Assembly (NCBI GenBank): GCA_041941305.1
Contig: JBGTQJ010000012.1
Coordinates: 1-64,000, forward strand
DNA length: 64,000 nt
Direction of reading: 5' to 3'
Origin: JANSWP01 sp041941305
GTDB taxonomy: Bacteria > Bacteroidota > Bacteroidia > Chitinophagales > Saprospiraceae
A model generated the notes under the pieces. It worked only from the letters and a program-made list of their open reading frames with translations. It made no database searches and had not been told where the DNA came from. A program made the position numbers and the translations under genes. The stretch's first letter is position 1; the number at the start of each line of letters is the position of its first letter. Shown piece after piece: positions 44,330 through 53,575 of this stretch.

Positions 44330-44671
44330 ATGGCGACAGTTCATTTTACATTTGAAGACAAAAAAATTCCTTCCAAAACAGTTGAGAATGTTGAGGAAGG
44401 CTTTTCTATTTTGGAAATTGCTGAAGACAATGATGTTCATTTAAATCATAACTGTGGTGGTGTTTGCGCATGTAGCACTTGTCATGTATATATTGAGCGT
44501 GGAGAAGACTTTTTAGAGGAAATATCTGATAAGGAAGAAGATTTCATTGATAGAGCAATAAATCCACGCCTTGAATCCAGATTGGGGTGCCAATGCGTAA
44601 TTTTGGAGAAAGATGCTGTCATAGAAGTTCAAATTCCGGATCAATCTAGGATAATTGGACACGAGCATTGA
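44330..44671 (+). CDS. fdx: [2Fe-2S] ferredoxin, adrenodoxin/Isc type
   Basis: This is a 113-residue electron carrier. Three cluster cysteines are in NCGGVCACSTCHVYIE (around residues 42-51) and the fourth is in LGCQCVI near 88. The CxxxxCxxC...C pattern, with ERGEDFLEEISDKEEDF and RLESRLGCQ, is typical of Isc-type ferredoxins used in Fe-S cluster assembly. It is followed by an IscX-like gene after 64 bp, as in isc operons, though no iscS or iscU is nearby. Confidence 0.93.
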   Translation: MATVHFTFEDKKIPSKTVENVEEGFSILEIAEDNDVHLNHNCGGVCACSTCHVYIERGEDFLEEISDKEEDFIDRAINPRLESRLGCQCVILEKDAVIEVQIPDQSRIIGHEH

Positions 44672-44735
44672 TACTTCTAAGTATATCTATTATAGTTACC
44701 CTAAAATCCCAAGCAATAATTTAAATTTTTACATT

Positions 44736-44981
44736 ATGCCTTTTGAAGATTTCGATGATTTGCCTATTAGCTGGAATGATCATGAGGATGTAGCTATGAA
44801 GTTATATGAAAAGTTTGGAGATGATTTCTCTGAAAGTAAAATTTATAGAATTCGCTTTACAGAATTGATCGAATGGGTACTTGAAATTCCAAATTTTGAA
44901 GGGAAAAGAGAGGATTGCAGTGAGGGACATCTGGAGCAAATTCAGGCCAAATGGGTTTATGAATGGCGCGATAATCAATAA
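44736..44981 (+). CDS. iscX: IscX-like Fe-S assembly protein
   Basis: This is an 81-residue acidic protein of the IscX/YfhJ family. It is recognised by the compact LPISWNDHEDVAMKLYEKFGDDF start, the FTELIEWVLEIPNF centre and the C-terminal EQIQAKWVYEW. IscX binds IscS and iron and modulates cluster assembly. I chose ATG 44736; the upstream start at 44655 overlaps ferredoxin and adds 27 residues unlike the family. The pairing with fdx supports the call. Confidence 0.88.
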   Translation: MPFEDFDDLPISWNDHEDVAMKLYEKFGDDFSESKIYRIRFTELIEWVLEIPNFEGKREDCSEGHLEQIQAKWVYEWRDNQ

Positions 44982-45000
44982 ACTTAGCTCCTGAGTATTA

Positions 45001-45582
45001 ATGAGACATCACGATCGTAATAAAAAGCAGGAACGGGATACCAAAAGCTACTACCTGGAAGATTTTAGACAAATCAATACCTTTATTTTGGATGTGGATG
45101 GTGTCTTAACCAATAGTGAATTGATCGTTTTGGAAAATGGACATTTATTAAGAAAAATGAGTACCCGGGATGGTTTTGCCATAAAAGAAGCTGTTTTTCA
45201 TGGTTTCGATGTTTTTGTAATTACCGGCGGCAAGTCAACAGGAGTAATCCAACGACTTCGAAATTTAGGTGTCAAGGAGGTGTTTTCCGGAGTTGATAAT
45301 AAAATCGATGCTTTTGACGAATTGATATATACTTATAATTTAAACGAGGAAGAAATCCTTTACATGGGAGATGATATGCCTGATTATGAGGTGATGAGAA
45401 AAGTATTTATGCCTACCTGTCCAAAAGATGCAGCTCCAGAGATTAAATATCTTTGCAAATATATTTCCCCTTTCAAAGGCGGTGAGGGATGTGTTAGAGA
45501 TGTAATTGAGAAAGTCCTAAAACTTAACGGGAAATGGATAGACCCCAGCATGTTTGACCCTCCTGGTTTAGAAAGCTTGTAG
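45001..45582 (+). CDS. kdsC: 3-deoxy-D-manno-octulosonate 8-phosphate phosphatase (KdsC-like HAD)
   Basis: This is a 193-residue HAD-superfamily phosphatase of the KdsC type, which removes phosphate from KDO-8-P in LPS biosynthesis. Motif I is ILDVDGVLTN (about residues 30-39), motif II is FVITGGKS and motif III is YMGDDMPDYEVM. Small capless length and the sequence MSTRDGFAIKEA fit the family. It begins the gene group kdsC-ubiA-maf, which is common in Bacteroidota. Confidence 0.9.
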   Translation: MRHHDRNKKQERDTKSYYLEDFRQINTFILDVDGVLTNSELIVLENGHLLRKMSTRDGFAIKEAVFHGFDVFVITGGKSTGVIQRLRNLGVKEVFSGVDNKIDAFDELIYTYNLNEEEILYMGDDMPDYEVMRKVFMPTCPKDAAPEIKYLCKYISPFKGGEGCVRDVIEKVLKLNGKWIDPSMFDPPGLESL

Positions 45583-45623
45583 TTTTGTAAAATATCCAAA
45601 ATCCACTCTCCAATATCTGCTAA

Positions 45624-46553
45624 ATGTGGTTTTTAAAATTCATAAGAATTCCCAACCTTTTAATTGTCGCCCTGACCCAATTTTTGCTTTATTATCTGGT
45701 TTTTCTTCCCTATTTTAACAGTTCTGGTATTTCCCCTACCCTAGCCTCTTTTCAGTTTATATTATTTGTCTTGGTAACAGTTTTGATAGCAGCAGGCGGA
45801 TATGTGATCAATGATGTTATTGATTATAAAATTGATGTTGTAAATAAACCTCATAAAACTTTCATTAACAATCAGTTAAGTAAGGAAGCTGCTTTGAAGA
45901 TCTACCAAATTATTGTAGGAGTTGGAGCTGTGATATCAATTTATCTTGCCTTTTATGTTGAACAGTTTCCACTTTTTTTTATTTATCCATTTGCAGTCAT
46001 ATTGCTTTATTTTTATTCAAAATTTTTTAAACAACGGGTTTTAATTGGCAATGTTGTAGTGGCTATTTTTTGCGCTTTTGTAGCAGGAATAGTTTGGTTT
46101 GCAGAGAGAAATACAGTTGCAGAACTTGGAATTCAAAACCCTCCAAATGCCAAAAGCTTAAAAGGCCTACTAGTTGCTTATCTTTTCTTTGCTTTCTTTT
46201 CAACTATCTACCGGGAAATCATAAAAGACATCGAAGATCGGAAGGGGGATGAAGAAAATGGATGTAAAACATTACCTATAGTTTTTGGTGTAAAGACAGC
46301 AAAGAATGTTGCTTTCATTTTCGGTTTCATTTTGTTTTTGAATGTTTTGTTCTTTGCTTTCTGGTTAAATTTTAATGCAGCCAATTATTCATCGATTTTT
46401 TCAATAATAGGAGTATTGATGCCAATCACATTATCATTTAGAATATTGAAAAATGCAAATACCGAAAAACAATTCAATTTATTAAGTCGACTGGCAAAGT
46501 TTATCATGCTTTCAGGACTTATTTTGTTGATTTTTGCAAGTTTAGAAATATGA
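45624..46553 (+). CDS. UbiA-family prenyltransferase
   Basis: This is a 309-residue membrane prenyltransferase with about eight or nine helices. The two Asp-rich motifs are NDVIDYKID (about residues 66-74) and DIEDRKGDEENG (about 202-213), which bind prenyl diphosphate through magnesium. Proteins of this type in Bacteroidota are often labelled geranylgeranylglycerol-phosphate geranylgeranyltransferase; the true acceptor cannot be told here. It lies 41 bp after kdsC and overlaps maf by 4 bp. Confidence 0.85.
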   Translation: MWFLKFIRIPNLLIVALTQFLLYYLVFLPYFNSSGISPTLASFQFILFVLVTVLIAAGGYVINDVIDYKIDVVNKPHKTFINNQLSKEAALKIYQIIVGVGAVISIYLAFYVEQFPLFFIYPFAVILLYFYSKFFKQRVLIGNVVVAIFCAFVAGIVWFAERNTVAELGIQNPPNAKSLKGLLVAYLFFAFFSTIYREIIKDIEDRKGDEENGCKTLPIVFGVKTAKNVAFIFGFILFLNVLFFAFWLNFNAANYSSIFSIIGVLMPITLSFRILKNANTEKQFNLLSRLAKFIMLSGLILLIFASLEI

Positions 46554-47122
46554 ATATCTTTGAAAAGAAAATCATTTTAGCTTCAAAATCTCCTCGCAGG
46601 AGTCAGATTCTTAGAGAGGCTGGTCTTAATTTTGAAATAAAAGTAAGAGATGTAGAAGAGACTTACCCTAAAGATTTACCATCAAGAAAAGTGGCAGCTT
46701 TTCTTGCCGAGAAAAAAGCTTTAGCTTCCAAGGAATTTATTGAAAAGGATGAAATTTTATTGGCAGCAGACTGTATCGTGATTTTGGATGATGTCATTTA
46801 TGGAAAACCTAAAAATTATGAGGAGGCAGTAAACATTTTAAATAAACTATCAGGTAAAGTACATGAAGTAATCACAGGGGTTTGCCTACTTTCCAGGAAT
46901 AAAAAATCTGTTTTTTCTGCAAGCTCAAGAGTTCATTTGGAACCACTTTCCAATGAGGAAATCGAATACTATATTCGAAAATTTCAACCCTATGACAAGG
47001 CAGGTGCATATGCCATACAGGAATGGATTGGATTGTGTAAAATTTCAAAAATTGAAGGTACCTATTCCAATATTATGGGATTGCCGATGGAAATGGTTTA
47101 TAGGCAGTTACAAGCGTTTTAA
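46550..47122 (+). CDS. maf: Maf-family nucleotide pyrophosphatase
   Basis: This is a 190-residue Maf protein, a house-cleaning enzyme that hydrolyses modified or canonical nucleoside triphosphates. The start IILASKSPRRSQILREAGL is the Maf substrate-binding motif, and ADCIVILDD and KPYDKAGAYAIQEW-like (here QPYDKAGAYAIQEW) segments follow. It overlaps the prenyltransferase stop by 4 bp and the tail of the convergent methyltransferase gene by 4 bp, so it closes its operon. Confidence 0.93.
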   Translation: MNIFEKKIILASKSPRRSQILREAGLNFEIKVRDVEETYPKDLPSRKVAAFLAEKKALASKEFIEKDEILLAADCIVILDDVIYGKPKNYEEAVNILNKLSGKVHEVITGVCLLSRNKKSVFSASSRVHLEPLSNEEIEYYIRKFQPYDKAGAYAIQEWIGLCKISKIEGTYSNIMGLPMEMVYRQLQAF

Positions 47123-47877
47123 GATCTAAATTGAGCACAAATAATCCCAGTTGCAATTGCAGCATTCAGGGATTCAGCCCCTTTATTTTTGGAATGTGAG
47201 GGAATTGAGATTTGAAAATCTGATTTCTCCAATAAAGCTTTTGAAATTCCATTACCTTCATTACCAATTATAATAATTCCCTTTTTGGGCAATGCCTGCT
47301 CAAATATATCTTCACCATCCATAGTGGTGGCAATTATGGGTAGTGCCGAAAACCTATTTGAAAGGTCATCAAAATTAATGTAGATAACTTTCACGCTTAG
47401 AAAGGCACTCATCGAAGCTTGTATGACTTTGGAATTGTATACATCTACACAATCTTGTGAACAGAAAATGTATGGAATTCCAAACCAATCTGCAATTCTG
47501 ATAATGGTGCCTAGATTCCCGGGATTTTGAATATTCTCCAAATAGAGGGTAAGGTCATTTTGAATTACTTCTTCATTGATTTGAAACCTTGGTTGTTTTA
47601 TTACTGTAAAAACCTGATTGGGGGATTTAAGTGTAGATATTTTTTTTAATTCTTTTTCTGAAACAATACAAGGCTCTACACCGCTTTTTTGGATCAATTC
47701 AATATGCTTTTGTACCCAATATTCAAGTGCCCACAAACCTTCTATGCTAAATGATCCGTCTTTTAAAAGGTCTTTAACCATTTTATCACCCTCAACTATA
47801 AAATTCTCATATTTTTGCCTGAACTTCTTGAGCTGCAAAGACCTGAGATATTTAGTTTGATTGATGGAAAGGGACAC
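47119..47877 (-). CDS. SpoU/TrmH-family RNA 2'-O-methyltransferase
   Basis: This 252-residue methyltransferase has an N-terminal substrate-binding segment (1-95) and a SPOUT trefoil-knot domain. The conserved SpoU motifs are LENIQNPGNLGTIIRIADWFG (in part), IIIGNEGNGIS and IPSHSKNKGAESLNAAIAT. It methylates a ribose in rRNA or tRNA with S-adenosylmethionine. RlmB-like 23S activity is possible but not proven. It converges with maf. Confidence 0.9.
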   Translation of the reverse strand: MSLSINQTKYLRSLQLKKFRQKYENFIVEGDKMVKDLLKDGSFSIEGLWALEYWVQKHIELIQKSGVEPCIVSEKELKKISTLKSPNQVFTVIKQPRFQINEEVIQNDLTLYLENIQNPGNLGTIIRIADWFGIPYIFCSQDCVDVYNSKVIQASMSAFLSVKVIYINFDDLSNRFSALPIIATTMDGEDIFEQALPKKGIIIIGNEGNGISKALLEKSDFQISIPSHSKNKGAESLNAAIATGIICAQFRS

Positions 47878-47943
47878 AATTATTTGGTTTTGATGCTTGG
47901 AAAAATACTACCTATTCGCTCTTTTTAAAAGAAACATTCTGAA

Positions 47944-50352
47944 ATGAAATTTTCGTATTTTCAAAATAAGTTGTTCTTCCTTTTAGGTATTTTGTTTTTA
48001 TTGAGTTGCAATACTGTTAAATATCTTGAAGAAGGGGAATCTCTTCTGTCAAGCAACAACATTAAATTTGCAAAGGGCAGCAAGATAAAAAACAAATCCA
48101 ATCTCGAATATCAACTGACTCAATATTACAAACAGAAACCCAATAGATATTTTTTCTGGGTGCCTAGACAATATTTCTATTACAACGTTCGAGATTCCAT
48201 AGAACGCAGCAAATTTTGGAAAAAATGGGCACCTTGGGCTAAGAAACGATTGGGTGAACCGCCAGCAATCTTTAAGGAAAGTTATGCAGAGAGGTCTACT
48301 CAGGAAATGAAATATTTTCTTCAGCATAAAGGATACTTCTGGGCAGATGTTAGCTATTATTTTGAAACCAAAAGAAAAGGAAAGAAAACTGATGTCACTT
48401 ATGTGGTGTCACCTAAAGGTCAATACGTGATTGATAGTCTGATTTTTGAAAGTGAGGATAAAAAAATAGAAAACATCCTTAAGGATATAAGTGATAAGTC
48501 CTTTTTAAAAAAAGGGCGCCCAATTGATATAGAGCTATATAAACAGGAGGTTGCCCGAATTCAAAACCATCTTCGAAATGAGGGCTATGCCTTCTTTTTA
48601 CCCCAATATGTTAGCAATCTTGAAAGTCTGGATAGCGCAGACTTTAAAATAAAAGCAAAAATTAAAATCTTTACTCCTAATGATCAAACAGAGCATCAGG
48701 TTTACAAAATAGGGAAGGTAACCATATTTCCAAATTATGGTGAAGAATTGGATGTCAATCAAGAGCCAGATACCTTGATAAATGGCTACTATTTTGTTAC
48801 GGATGGAAAGAAATTTCGGGTTAAACCAAAAACATTGATTAACTCTATTTCTCTAAGGACAGGGGACCTTTATAAAGAAGAAAATGAGGACAACACCAGC
48901 TCTCAGTTGCGATCCCTTGGGGTCTTCAGTTTTGTAACTGTCAAACCTGAAAAAGACCCTGAACAACCAGGGGTCTTAAATTTTAAATTGCTTTTGACTC
49001 AAAATAAAAAGCTCGAATTAGGTGCAGACTTTGATATTAATAATACGGATAGAAAAGGACTGGTGTCGAATAGGAATTTAATCGGGTTGTCCGTTAGCCC
49101 ATCTGTAAAGATTCGAAACCTTTTTAAAGGAGGAGAGTTACTGGTCATGAATGCAGATTTGGGAATGGAACTGGCTCTTTTCCAGGATACGCTATTAAAT
49201 ACTTTGGATTTCAAGGTTCAGTCAGATTTGTACTATCCAAGATTTGTAGATTATTTTGGTATTTGGAAAGGATTGGGAAATATAGGACTCCTAAGTAAAA
49301 AATATCAAAATGCGTTGAAGAGCAGAGCGAACAGTCGTTTTTCATTGAGTTATAATCGCTATTCTTTGGTAAATTTTTACAGCTATGACTTGTTCAACTT
49401 TTCTTTTGGGTACGATGTACAACGTGCCTCCTGGAGTAGATTTATTGTAAATAATTTGGGAATTGATTTTTTGGCACCCACGAATTTTGGAGAAACTTTT
49501 ACAGAATTATTAGCAGAGAATCCCTTTTTGGATAGAAGTTTTGATACGCAATTGTTGACGGGATTTCTTTTCAGAGACTTCACTTATATTTATAGTCAAC
49601 CATTAGGACGGACAGGCGGTGCGTGGTTTTTTCAAGGGGCTTTGGATATGTCGGGGTTTGAAGTTTGGGCAGTCAATAAGTTATACAATAAAATAGCTGG
49701 AGAAAACAAAGTTTTTGACATTGCAGGTGTTGAGTTCTCTCAATATTTTAGAGCTGATATTGATGTTCGGCGGTATTGGAAACCACATGAAAAAAGAACC
49801 TTTGTCCTAAGGATAAATTCAGGGATAGTCGTCCCATTTGGTAGTTCCTCAGAAGCACCCTATGTGAAACAGTTTTATGTGGGTGGACCACAAAGCATAC
49901 GTGGTTGGTATGCAAGAGGAATTGGTCCTGGAAGCTATCTTGATGATGCAACCCTTTTAAAAAGAAACAGAAATTTATTTTACCAGACCGGAGATTTTAA
50001 ATTGGAGTGGAATGCGGAATATCGCTTGCATTTGTTGCGTCCTTTCAACTTGTTTGATTTAAACGCAGCACTTTTTGTGGATGGAGGGAATGTATGGACC
50101 TTAACAGATGAATCTGACCCAGACGGAGGAAGACCTGGTGCAAAACTTGAGTTTAATAATCTTTTAAATGATATGGCTGTTGGCGGAGGTATTGGGATAA
50201 GAATGGACTACACTTATTTTATTATAAGACTTGATTTGGGAACCCTCCTCCGAAATAATTATTCAACCAATGGAACCCATTGGGTGGATTTTTCTAATTG
50301 GAACTTCAAGGATAGAGTTGCCTGGCACTTTGGACTTGGATACCCATTTTAA
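47944..50352 (+). CDS. tamL: TamL-type BamA/TamA-family outer-membrane lipoprotein
   Basis: This 802-residue Omp85-family protein begins with a lipoprotein signal whose lipobox is LLSC (Cys about 22), unlike classical TamA. POTRA-like domains span about 100-330. A 16-strand barrel domain follows to the C-terminus, containing the conserved YVGGPQSIRGWYARGIGPG segment of Omp85 loop 6 and ending HFGLGYPF with the aromatic terminal residue. It should work with a TamB protein in outer-membrane assembly or lipid transport. It is followed by a TPR gene after 12 bp. Confidence 0.9.
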   Translation: MKFSYFQNKLFFLLGILFLLSCNTVKYLEEGESLLSSNNIKFAKGSKIKNKSNLEYQLTQYYKQKPNRYFFWVPRQYFYYNVRDSIERSKFWKKWAPWAKKRLGEPPAIFKESYAERSTQEMKYFLQHKGYFWADVSYYFETKRKGKKTDVTYVVSPKGQYVIDSLIFESEDKKIENILKDISDKSFLKKGRPIDIELYKQEVARIQNHLRNEGYAFFLPQYVSNLESLDSADFKIKAKIKIFTPNDQTEHQVYKIGKVTIFPNYGEELDVNQEPDTLINGYYFVTDGKKFRVKPKTLINSISLRTGDLYKEENEDNTSSQLRSLGVFSFVTVKPEKDPEQPGVLNFKLLLTQNKKLELGADFDINNTDRKGLVSNRNLIGLSVSPSVKIRNLFKGGELLVMNADLGMELALFQDTLLNTLDFKVQSDLYYPRFVDYFGIWKGLGNIGLLSKKYQNALKSRANSRFSLSYNRYSLVNFYSYDLFNFSFGYDVQRASWSRFIVNNLGIDFLAPTNFGETFTELLAENPFLDRSFDTQLLTGFLFRDFTYIYSQPLGRTGGAWFFQGALDMSGFEVWAVNKLYNKIAGENKVFDIAGVEFSQYFRADIDVRRYWKPHEKRTFVLRINSGIVVPFGSSSEAPYVKQFYVGGPQSIRGWYARGIGPGSYLDDATLLKRNRNLFYQTGDFKLEWNAEYRLHLLRPFNLFDLNAALFVDGGNVWTLTDESDPDGGRPGAKLEFNNLLNDMAVGGGIGIRMDYTYFIIRLDLGTLLRNNYSTNGTHWVDFSNWNFKDRVAWHFGLGYPF

Positions 50353-50364
50353 AATACAAGAAAA

Positions 50365-50694
50365 TTGGTTACTGCTCGATTAAAACAATTGTTTAATTTT
50401 TTGGAAACCAGTCCAGGAGATTCCTTTATTTTATTTGCAATTGCTAAAGAATATGAGAAAGTTGATATGTTTGATAAAGCGCTCATTTACTATTTAGACT
50501 TAACTAAAAATGATCCTGATTATGTGGGCACATATTATCATTTAGGGAAATTATACGAGGCAATAGATCAGTCAGCAAAAGCTTATTTGACATACAAGAC
50601 CGGGATGGAAATTGCAAAAAGAATAGGCGATCAACATGCCTTTAATGAATTGGCAGGAGCCAAACTGGAATTAGAAGATGATGATGATTTCTAA
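50365..50694 (+). CDS. small TPR protein
   Basis: This is a 109-residue protein with tetratricopeptide-like repeats, for example FILFAIAKEYEKVDMFDKALIYY and GTYYHLGKLYEAIDQSAKAYLTY (each cited in part). It ends in an acidic ELEDDDDF tail. The start is TTG 50365: no ATG is available before the in-frame stop, and the frame opens 12 bp after tamL. It probably acts as a protein-binding adaptor. It overlaps the tail of dapF by 4 bp. Confidence 0.8.
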   Translation: MVTARLKQLFNFLETSPGDSFILFAIAKEYEKVDMFDKALIYYLDLTKNDPDYVGTYYHLGKLYEAIDQSAKAYLTYKTGMEIAKRIGDQHAFNELAGAKLELEDDDDF

Positions 50695-51479
50695 AGAGGG
50701 TAAACCCCTTCAAAAACTAATTCAGCTTTTCCACATAGCCATATATTTTTGAATTGGTTTTGCCTGATTTTTTCAAATCTCACCTTCAAGTTGCCACCTT
50801 TGGCTTTTACATCAACTTGAATTTCAGCGATTTGTCCATTAAATGTTGAAGCAGCAATGGCGGCAGCTGTAACTCCGGTACCACAAGATAAGGTTTCTCC
50901 TTCTACCCCTCTTTCATAGGTGGCGATTGCCAAACCAGAATCAGACTTTTCTACAAAATTCACATTGATTCCTTCCTTGCGAAATCTTTTGGAATAACGA
51001 ATCATTTGCGCGTTTTCAACGACCTTGATATCATCCAAGTCTTCCACAAAAATGACATAATGTGGAGAGCCGGTATCTAAAATAAAATGGCCATCGCCAA
51101 TTTCTATTTTAGATACATCTGACATTTTTAACTCCACCCAATCGTTTTTTTCTGTTTTTGCTTCATGTTCACCATCAATTGCCCAAAAACGGCAGGCATT
51201 TTCAATTATTCCCAGTTTTTTAGCAAATGCAACTATACACCTTCCTCCATTGCCGCACATGGAACTTTGACGACCATCAGCATTGAAGTAAATCATTTCA
51301 AAATCATATCCCTCCTTATTTTTCAAAATGATGAGTCCATCTGCCCCTATTCCAAATCTGCGATCACAAATCTTTTCAATTAATGAAAAATTTTCTTCCT
51401 CAAAATAGAAATGATTGCGAGAATCTATCAAAACGAAATCATTCCCTGTCCCTTGGTATTTAAAAAATGGAATTTTCAT
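50691..51479 (-). CDS. dapF: diaminopimelate epimerase
   Basis: This 262-residue enzyme interconverts LL- and meso-diaminopimelate for peptidoglycan and lysine synthesis. Its two catalytic cysteines are in MCGNGGRC and LSCGTGVTAAA. FFKYQGTGNDFVLID at the start is the family signature. It lies downstream of, and overlaps by 4 bp, a small membrane protein gene, so the two are probably cotranscribed. Confidence 0.95.
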   Translation of the reverse strand: MKIPFFKYQGTGNDFVLIDSRNHFYFEEENFSLIEKICDRRFGIGADGLIILKNKEGYDFEMIYFNADGRQSSMCGNGGRCIVAFAKKLGIIENACRFWAIDGEHEAKTEKNDWVELKMSDVSKIEIGDGHFILDTGSPHYVIFVEDLDDIKVVENAQMIRYSKRFRKEGINVNFVEKSDSGLAIATYERGVEGETLSCGTGVTAAAIAASTFNGQIAEIQVDVKAKGGNLKVRFEKIRQNQFKNIWLCGKAELVFEGVYPL

Positions 51480-51691
51480 CTGTTCTCGCTTTTAGACGTA
51501 TCAATTTGAGTCGGTGTATTTCGATCTTCTAGTTTGAATGGATCATTTCCCTGCTTATAACTATACCAGGTTAAAGCAGCCATAGAGAGAATGAGAATTA
51601 ATGAAATAATAGAAAACTTCCAACCAAACATATTTCCCTGTTCAGGACTCGGAAAAAATTGAAGAAAATGTTTTTCTTTATTATCAGACAT
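51476..51691 (-). CDS. small single-pass membrane protein, unknown function
   Basis: This is a 71-residue protein with one membrane helix (about 23-42, FGWKFSIISLILILSMAALT) and polar ends. The C-terminal part is charged and proline/threonine-containing. No family is recognised. The 4-bp overlap with dapF and a clean ATG support it as real and cotranscribed. Confidence 0.7.
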   Translation of the reverse strand: MSDNKEKHFLQFFPSPEQGNMFGWKFSIISLILILSMAALTWYSYKQGNDPFKLEDRNTPTQIDTSKSENR

Positions 51692-51804
51692 AAATTCTTG
51701 AATTTGAATTTCTTTGGAATGGCAAAGGTATCTTTTTTAAAAAACTCTTTGAATGAACGATTGAAAAATTAAACTACATTTGGCATTAGAAAAGTTAACC
51801 CAAT

Positions 51805-51906
51805 ATGAAATATCGAAAACTAGGAAAAACGGACTTTAAGGTTTCTGAAATTTCCTTAGGGACCTGGCAAGCTGGGGGTACCCCATCATATTCTTCAAAT
51901 TACTGA
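51805..51906 (+). pseudogene. remnant of an aldo/keto reductase gene (5' end only)
   Basis: A 33-residue frame begins MKYRKLGKTDFKVSEISLGTW, which is the N-terminus of an aldo/keto reductase. The match ends after about 25 residues and the frame then closes at TGA 51904-51906, inside a palindrome. The rest of the gene is missing and xylB begins 84 bp on. This is best read as a deletion remnant. Confidence 0.8.
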
Positions 51907-51919
51907 TAATCAGTAATTT
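51897..51919. promoter_or_regulatory. 23-bp perfect palindrome upstream of xylB, operator candidate
   Basis: AAATTACTGAT-A-ATCAGTAATTT is a perfect dyad of 11-base half-sites, centred 83 bp before the xylB ATG. Its size and symmetry fit a dimeric repressor or activator site, for instance of a xylose regulator. No such regulator gene is in the window. It is not repeated upstream of xylA. No other copy was noticed. Confidence 0.55.
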
Positions 51920-51990
51920 ATGATATAGGTTTTTTTTTATCAAAATCATGAATACTCTTACCTTTGACCTCTTCTTTACGCAATTATGAT

Positions 51991-53478
51991 ATGTATTTAC
52001 TAGGTTACGATATAGGAAGTTCTACAATTAAAACTGCACTCGTCAATGCAGAAACTCATGACGTAGTTGGATTAATTCAATATCCCAACAAAGAAATGGA
52101 AATGATTTCACATCAAATTGGGTGGGCTGAACAGCATCCTGAGGTATGGTGGGAAAACGTTTGCCAGGCTACAAAAGCTATATTGAAGGAATCAGATGTT
52201 GATCCAAAACAAATCAAAGGGATTGGAATTGCATATCAGATGCATGGGCTAGTACTCGTAGACAAAAATCAAAAAGTACTAAGACCATCAATTATTTGGT
52301 GTGACAGTCGAGCAGTTGAAATAGGAAATGAAGCATTTACTGCCCTGGGCGAAAACTATTGTTTAAGCCACTTTTTAAACGCTCCAGGTAATTTCACTGC
52401 CTCCAAATTGAAATGGGTAAAAGAAAATGAACCTGATGTTTATGATAATATCGATAATGTTCTGCTTCCTGGAGATTACATCGCAATGAAGATGACTGGA
52501 GAAGTAAAGACAACTATTTCAGGGCTTTCTGAAGGTATTTTTTGGGATTTTAAAGAAAATTCCCTCGCAAAAAGACTATTGTCTCATTACGAAATTAGTC
52601 CAGAATTAATACCAGAAATATCCGGAACTTTTGAAATTCAAGGAAGATTGACATCTGAAGCTGCAATGTCTACAGGGTTAGTTGCCAATATTCCGGTTAC
52701 CTATCGTGCAGGAGATCAACCAAATAATGCACTTTCTCTTGGAGTATACCATCCAAACGAAGTAGCAGCTACTGGTGGTACTTCCGGGGTTGTTTATGGA
52801 ATTGTGGATAATCCTAAGTTTGATCCACTTTCCCGAGTGAATGGTTTTGCGCATGTTAACCACACTCTGGAAAACCCTCGATTAGGTCTGTTATTATGTA
52901 TTAATGGAGCAGGAATTCAATATACATGGCTTAAAAATCAAATGTCACAAGCTGGAACCTCTTATAATGATATGGAAAAAATGTTGAGCTCAATCCCTGT
53001 GGGTTCAGATGGCTTGAGGATAATTCCTTTTGGGAATGGAGCTGAGCGAATGTTATCCAATAGAAACATAGGGGCACAGGTGAATAACTTGCAATTTAAT
53101 CGGCACACAAGGGCCCACTTTTATCGTGCAGCTCTGGAAGGAATTGCATTTTCCTTCATTTATGGTTTTAATGTTTTGAAGGAATTGGGATTAAACCCAA
53201 AGGTCATAAAAGTTGGAAATGATAATCTGTTTCAGTCTCATGTGTTCTCTACCACCATTGCAAATTTATTGGATTGTTGTATTGAAGTGATCAAAACGAC
53301 AGGTGCCGTTGGGGCAGCCAAGGCAAGTGGCTTAGGTACAGGAGTTTATATGAATTTAGATGAAGCGATGAAATCCGGGGAGGTTGAAAAAAGATATTTT
53401 CCAGAGCGTTCTAATGGTACTTTCCACCAGGCTTATCAGGTGTGGACTGAGGATTTGAATAAATTGATTTCAGATTAA
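51991..53478 (+). CDS. xylB: xylulokinase
   Basis: This 495-residue FGGY-family kinase phosphorylates D-xylulose to xylulose 5-phosphate with ATP. YLLGYDIGSSTIKTALVN at the start and the two-lobe FGGY fold (ASKLKWVKENEPDVYDNI, FGNGAERML, ATGGTSGVVYG) are visible. I start at ATG 51991, since the nine residues before it are not part of the fold. Together with xylA 97 bp downstream it forms a xylose isomerase-kinase operon. A perfect palindrome upstream may control it. Confidence 0.92.
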   Translation: MYLLGYDIGSSTIKTALVNAETHDVVGLIQYPNKEMEMISHQIGWAEQHPEVWWENVCQATKAILKESDVDPKQIKGIGIAYQMHGLVLVDKNQKVLRPSIIWCDSRAVEIGNEAFTALGENYCLSHFLNAPGNFTASKLKWVKENEPDVYDNIDNVLLPGDYIAMKMTGEVKTTISGLSEGIFWDFKENSLAKRLLSHYEISPELIPEISGTFEIQGRLTSEAAMSTGLVANIPVTYRAGDQPNNALSLGVYHPNEVAATGGTSGVVYGIVDNPKFDPLSRVNGFAHVNHTLENPRLGLLLCINGAGIQYTWLKNQMSQAGTSYNDMEKMLSSIPVGSDGLRIIPFGNGAERMLSNRNIGAQVNNLQFNRHTRAHFYRAALEGIAFSFIYGFNVLKELGLNPKVIKVGNDNLFQSHVFSTTIANLLDCCIEVIKTTGAVGAAKASGLGTGVYMNLDEAMKSGEVEKRYFPERSNGTFHQAYQVWTEDLNKLISD

Positions 53479-53575
53479 GAAGACGAAAACGCGAAAGTTA
53501 TATATTTTTTTATAATAATTATAATATCTTGACTATCATAACATTGATTGAAATTCAAAAACTATAATAGTAATA

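Noticed and set aside
44166..44444. 92-codon plus-strand frame overlapping the ferredoxin gene
   Set aside because: Its second half reads the ferredoxin gene out of frame and the first half has no family resemblance.
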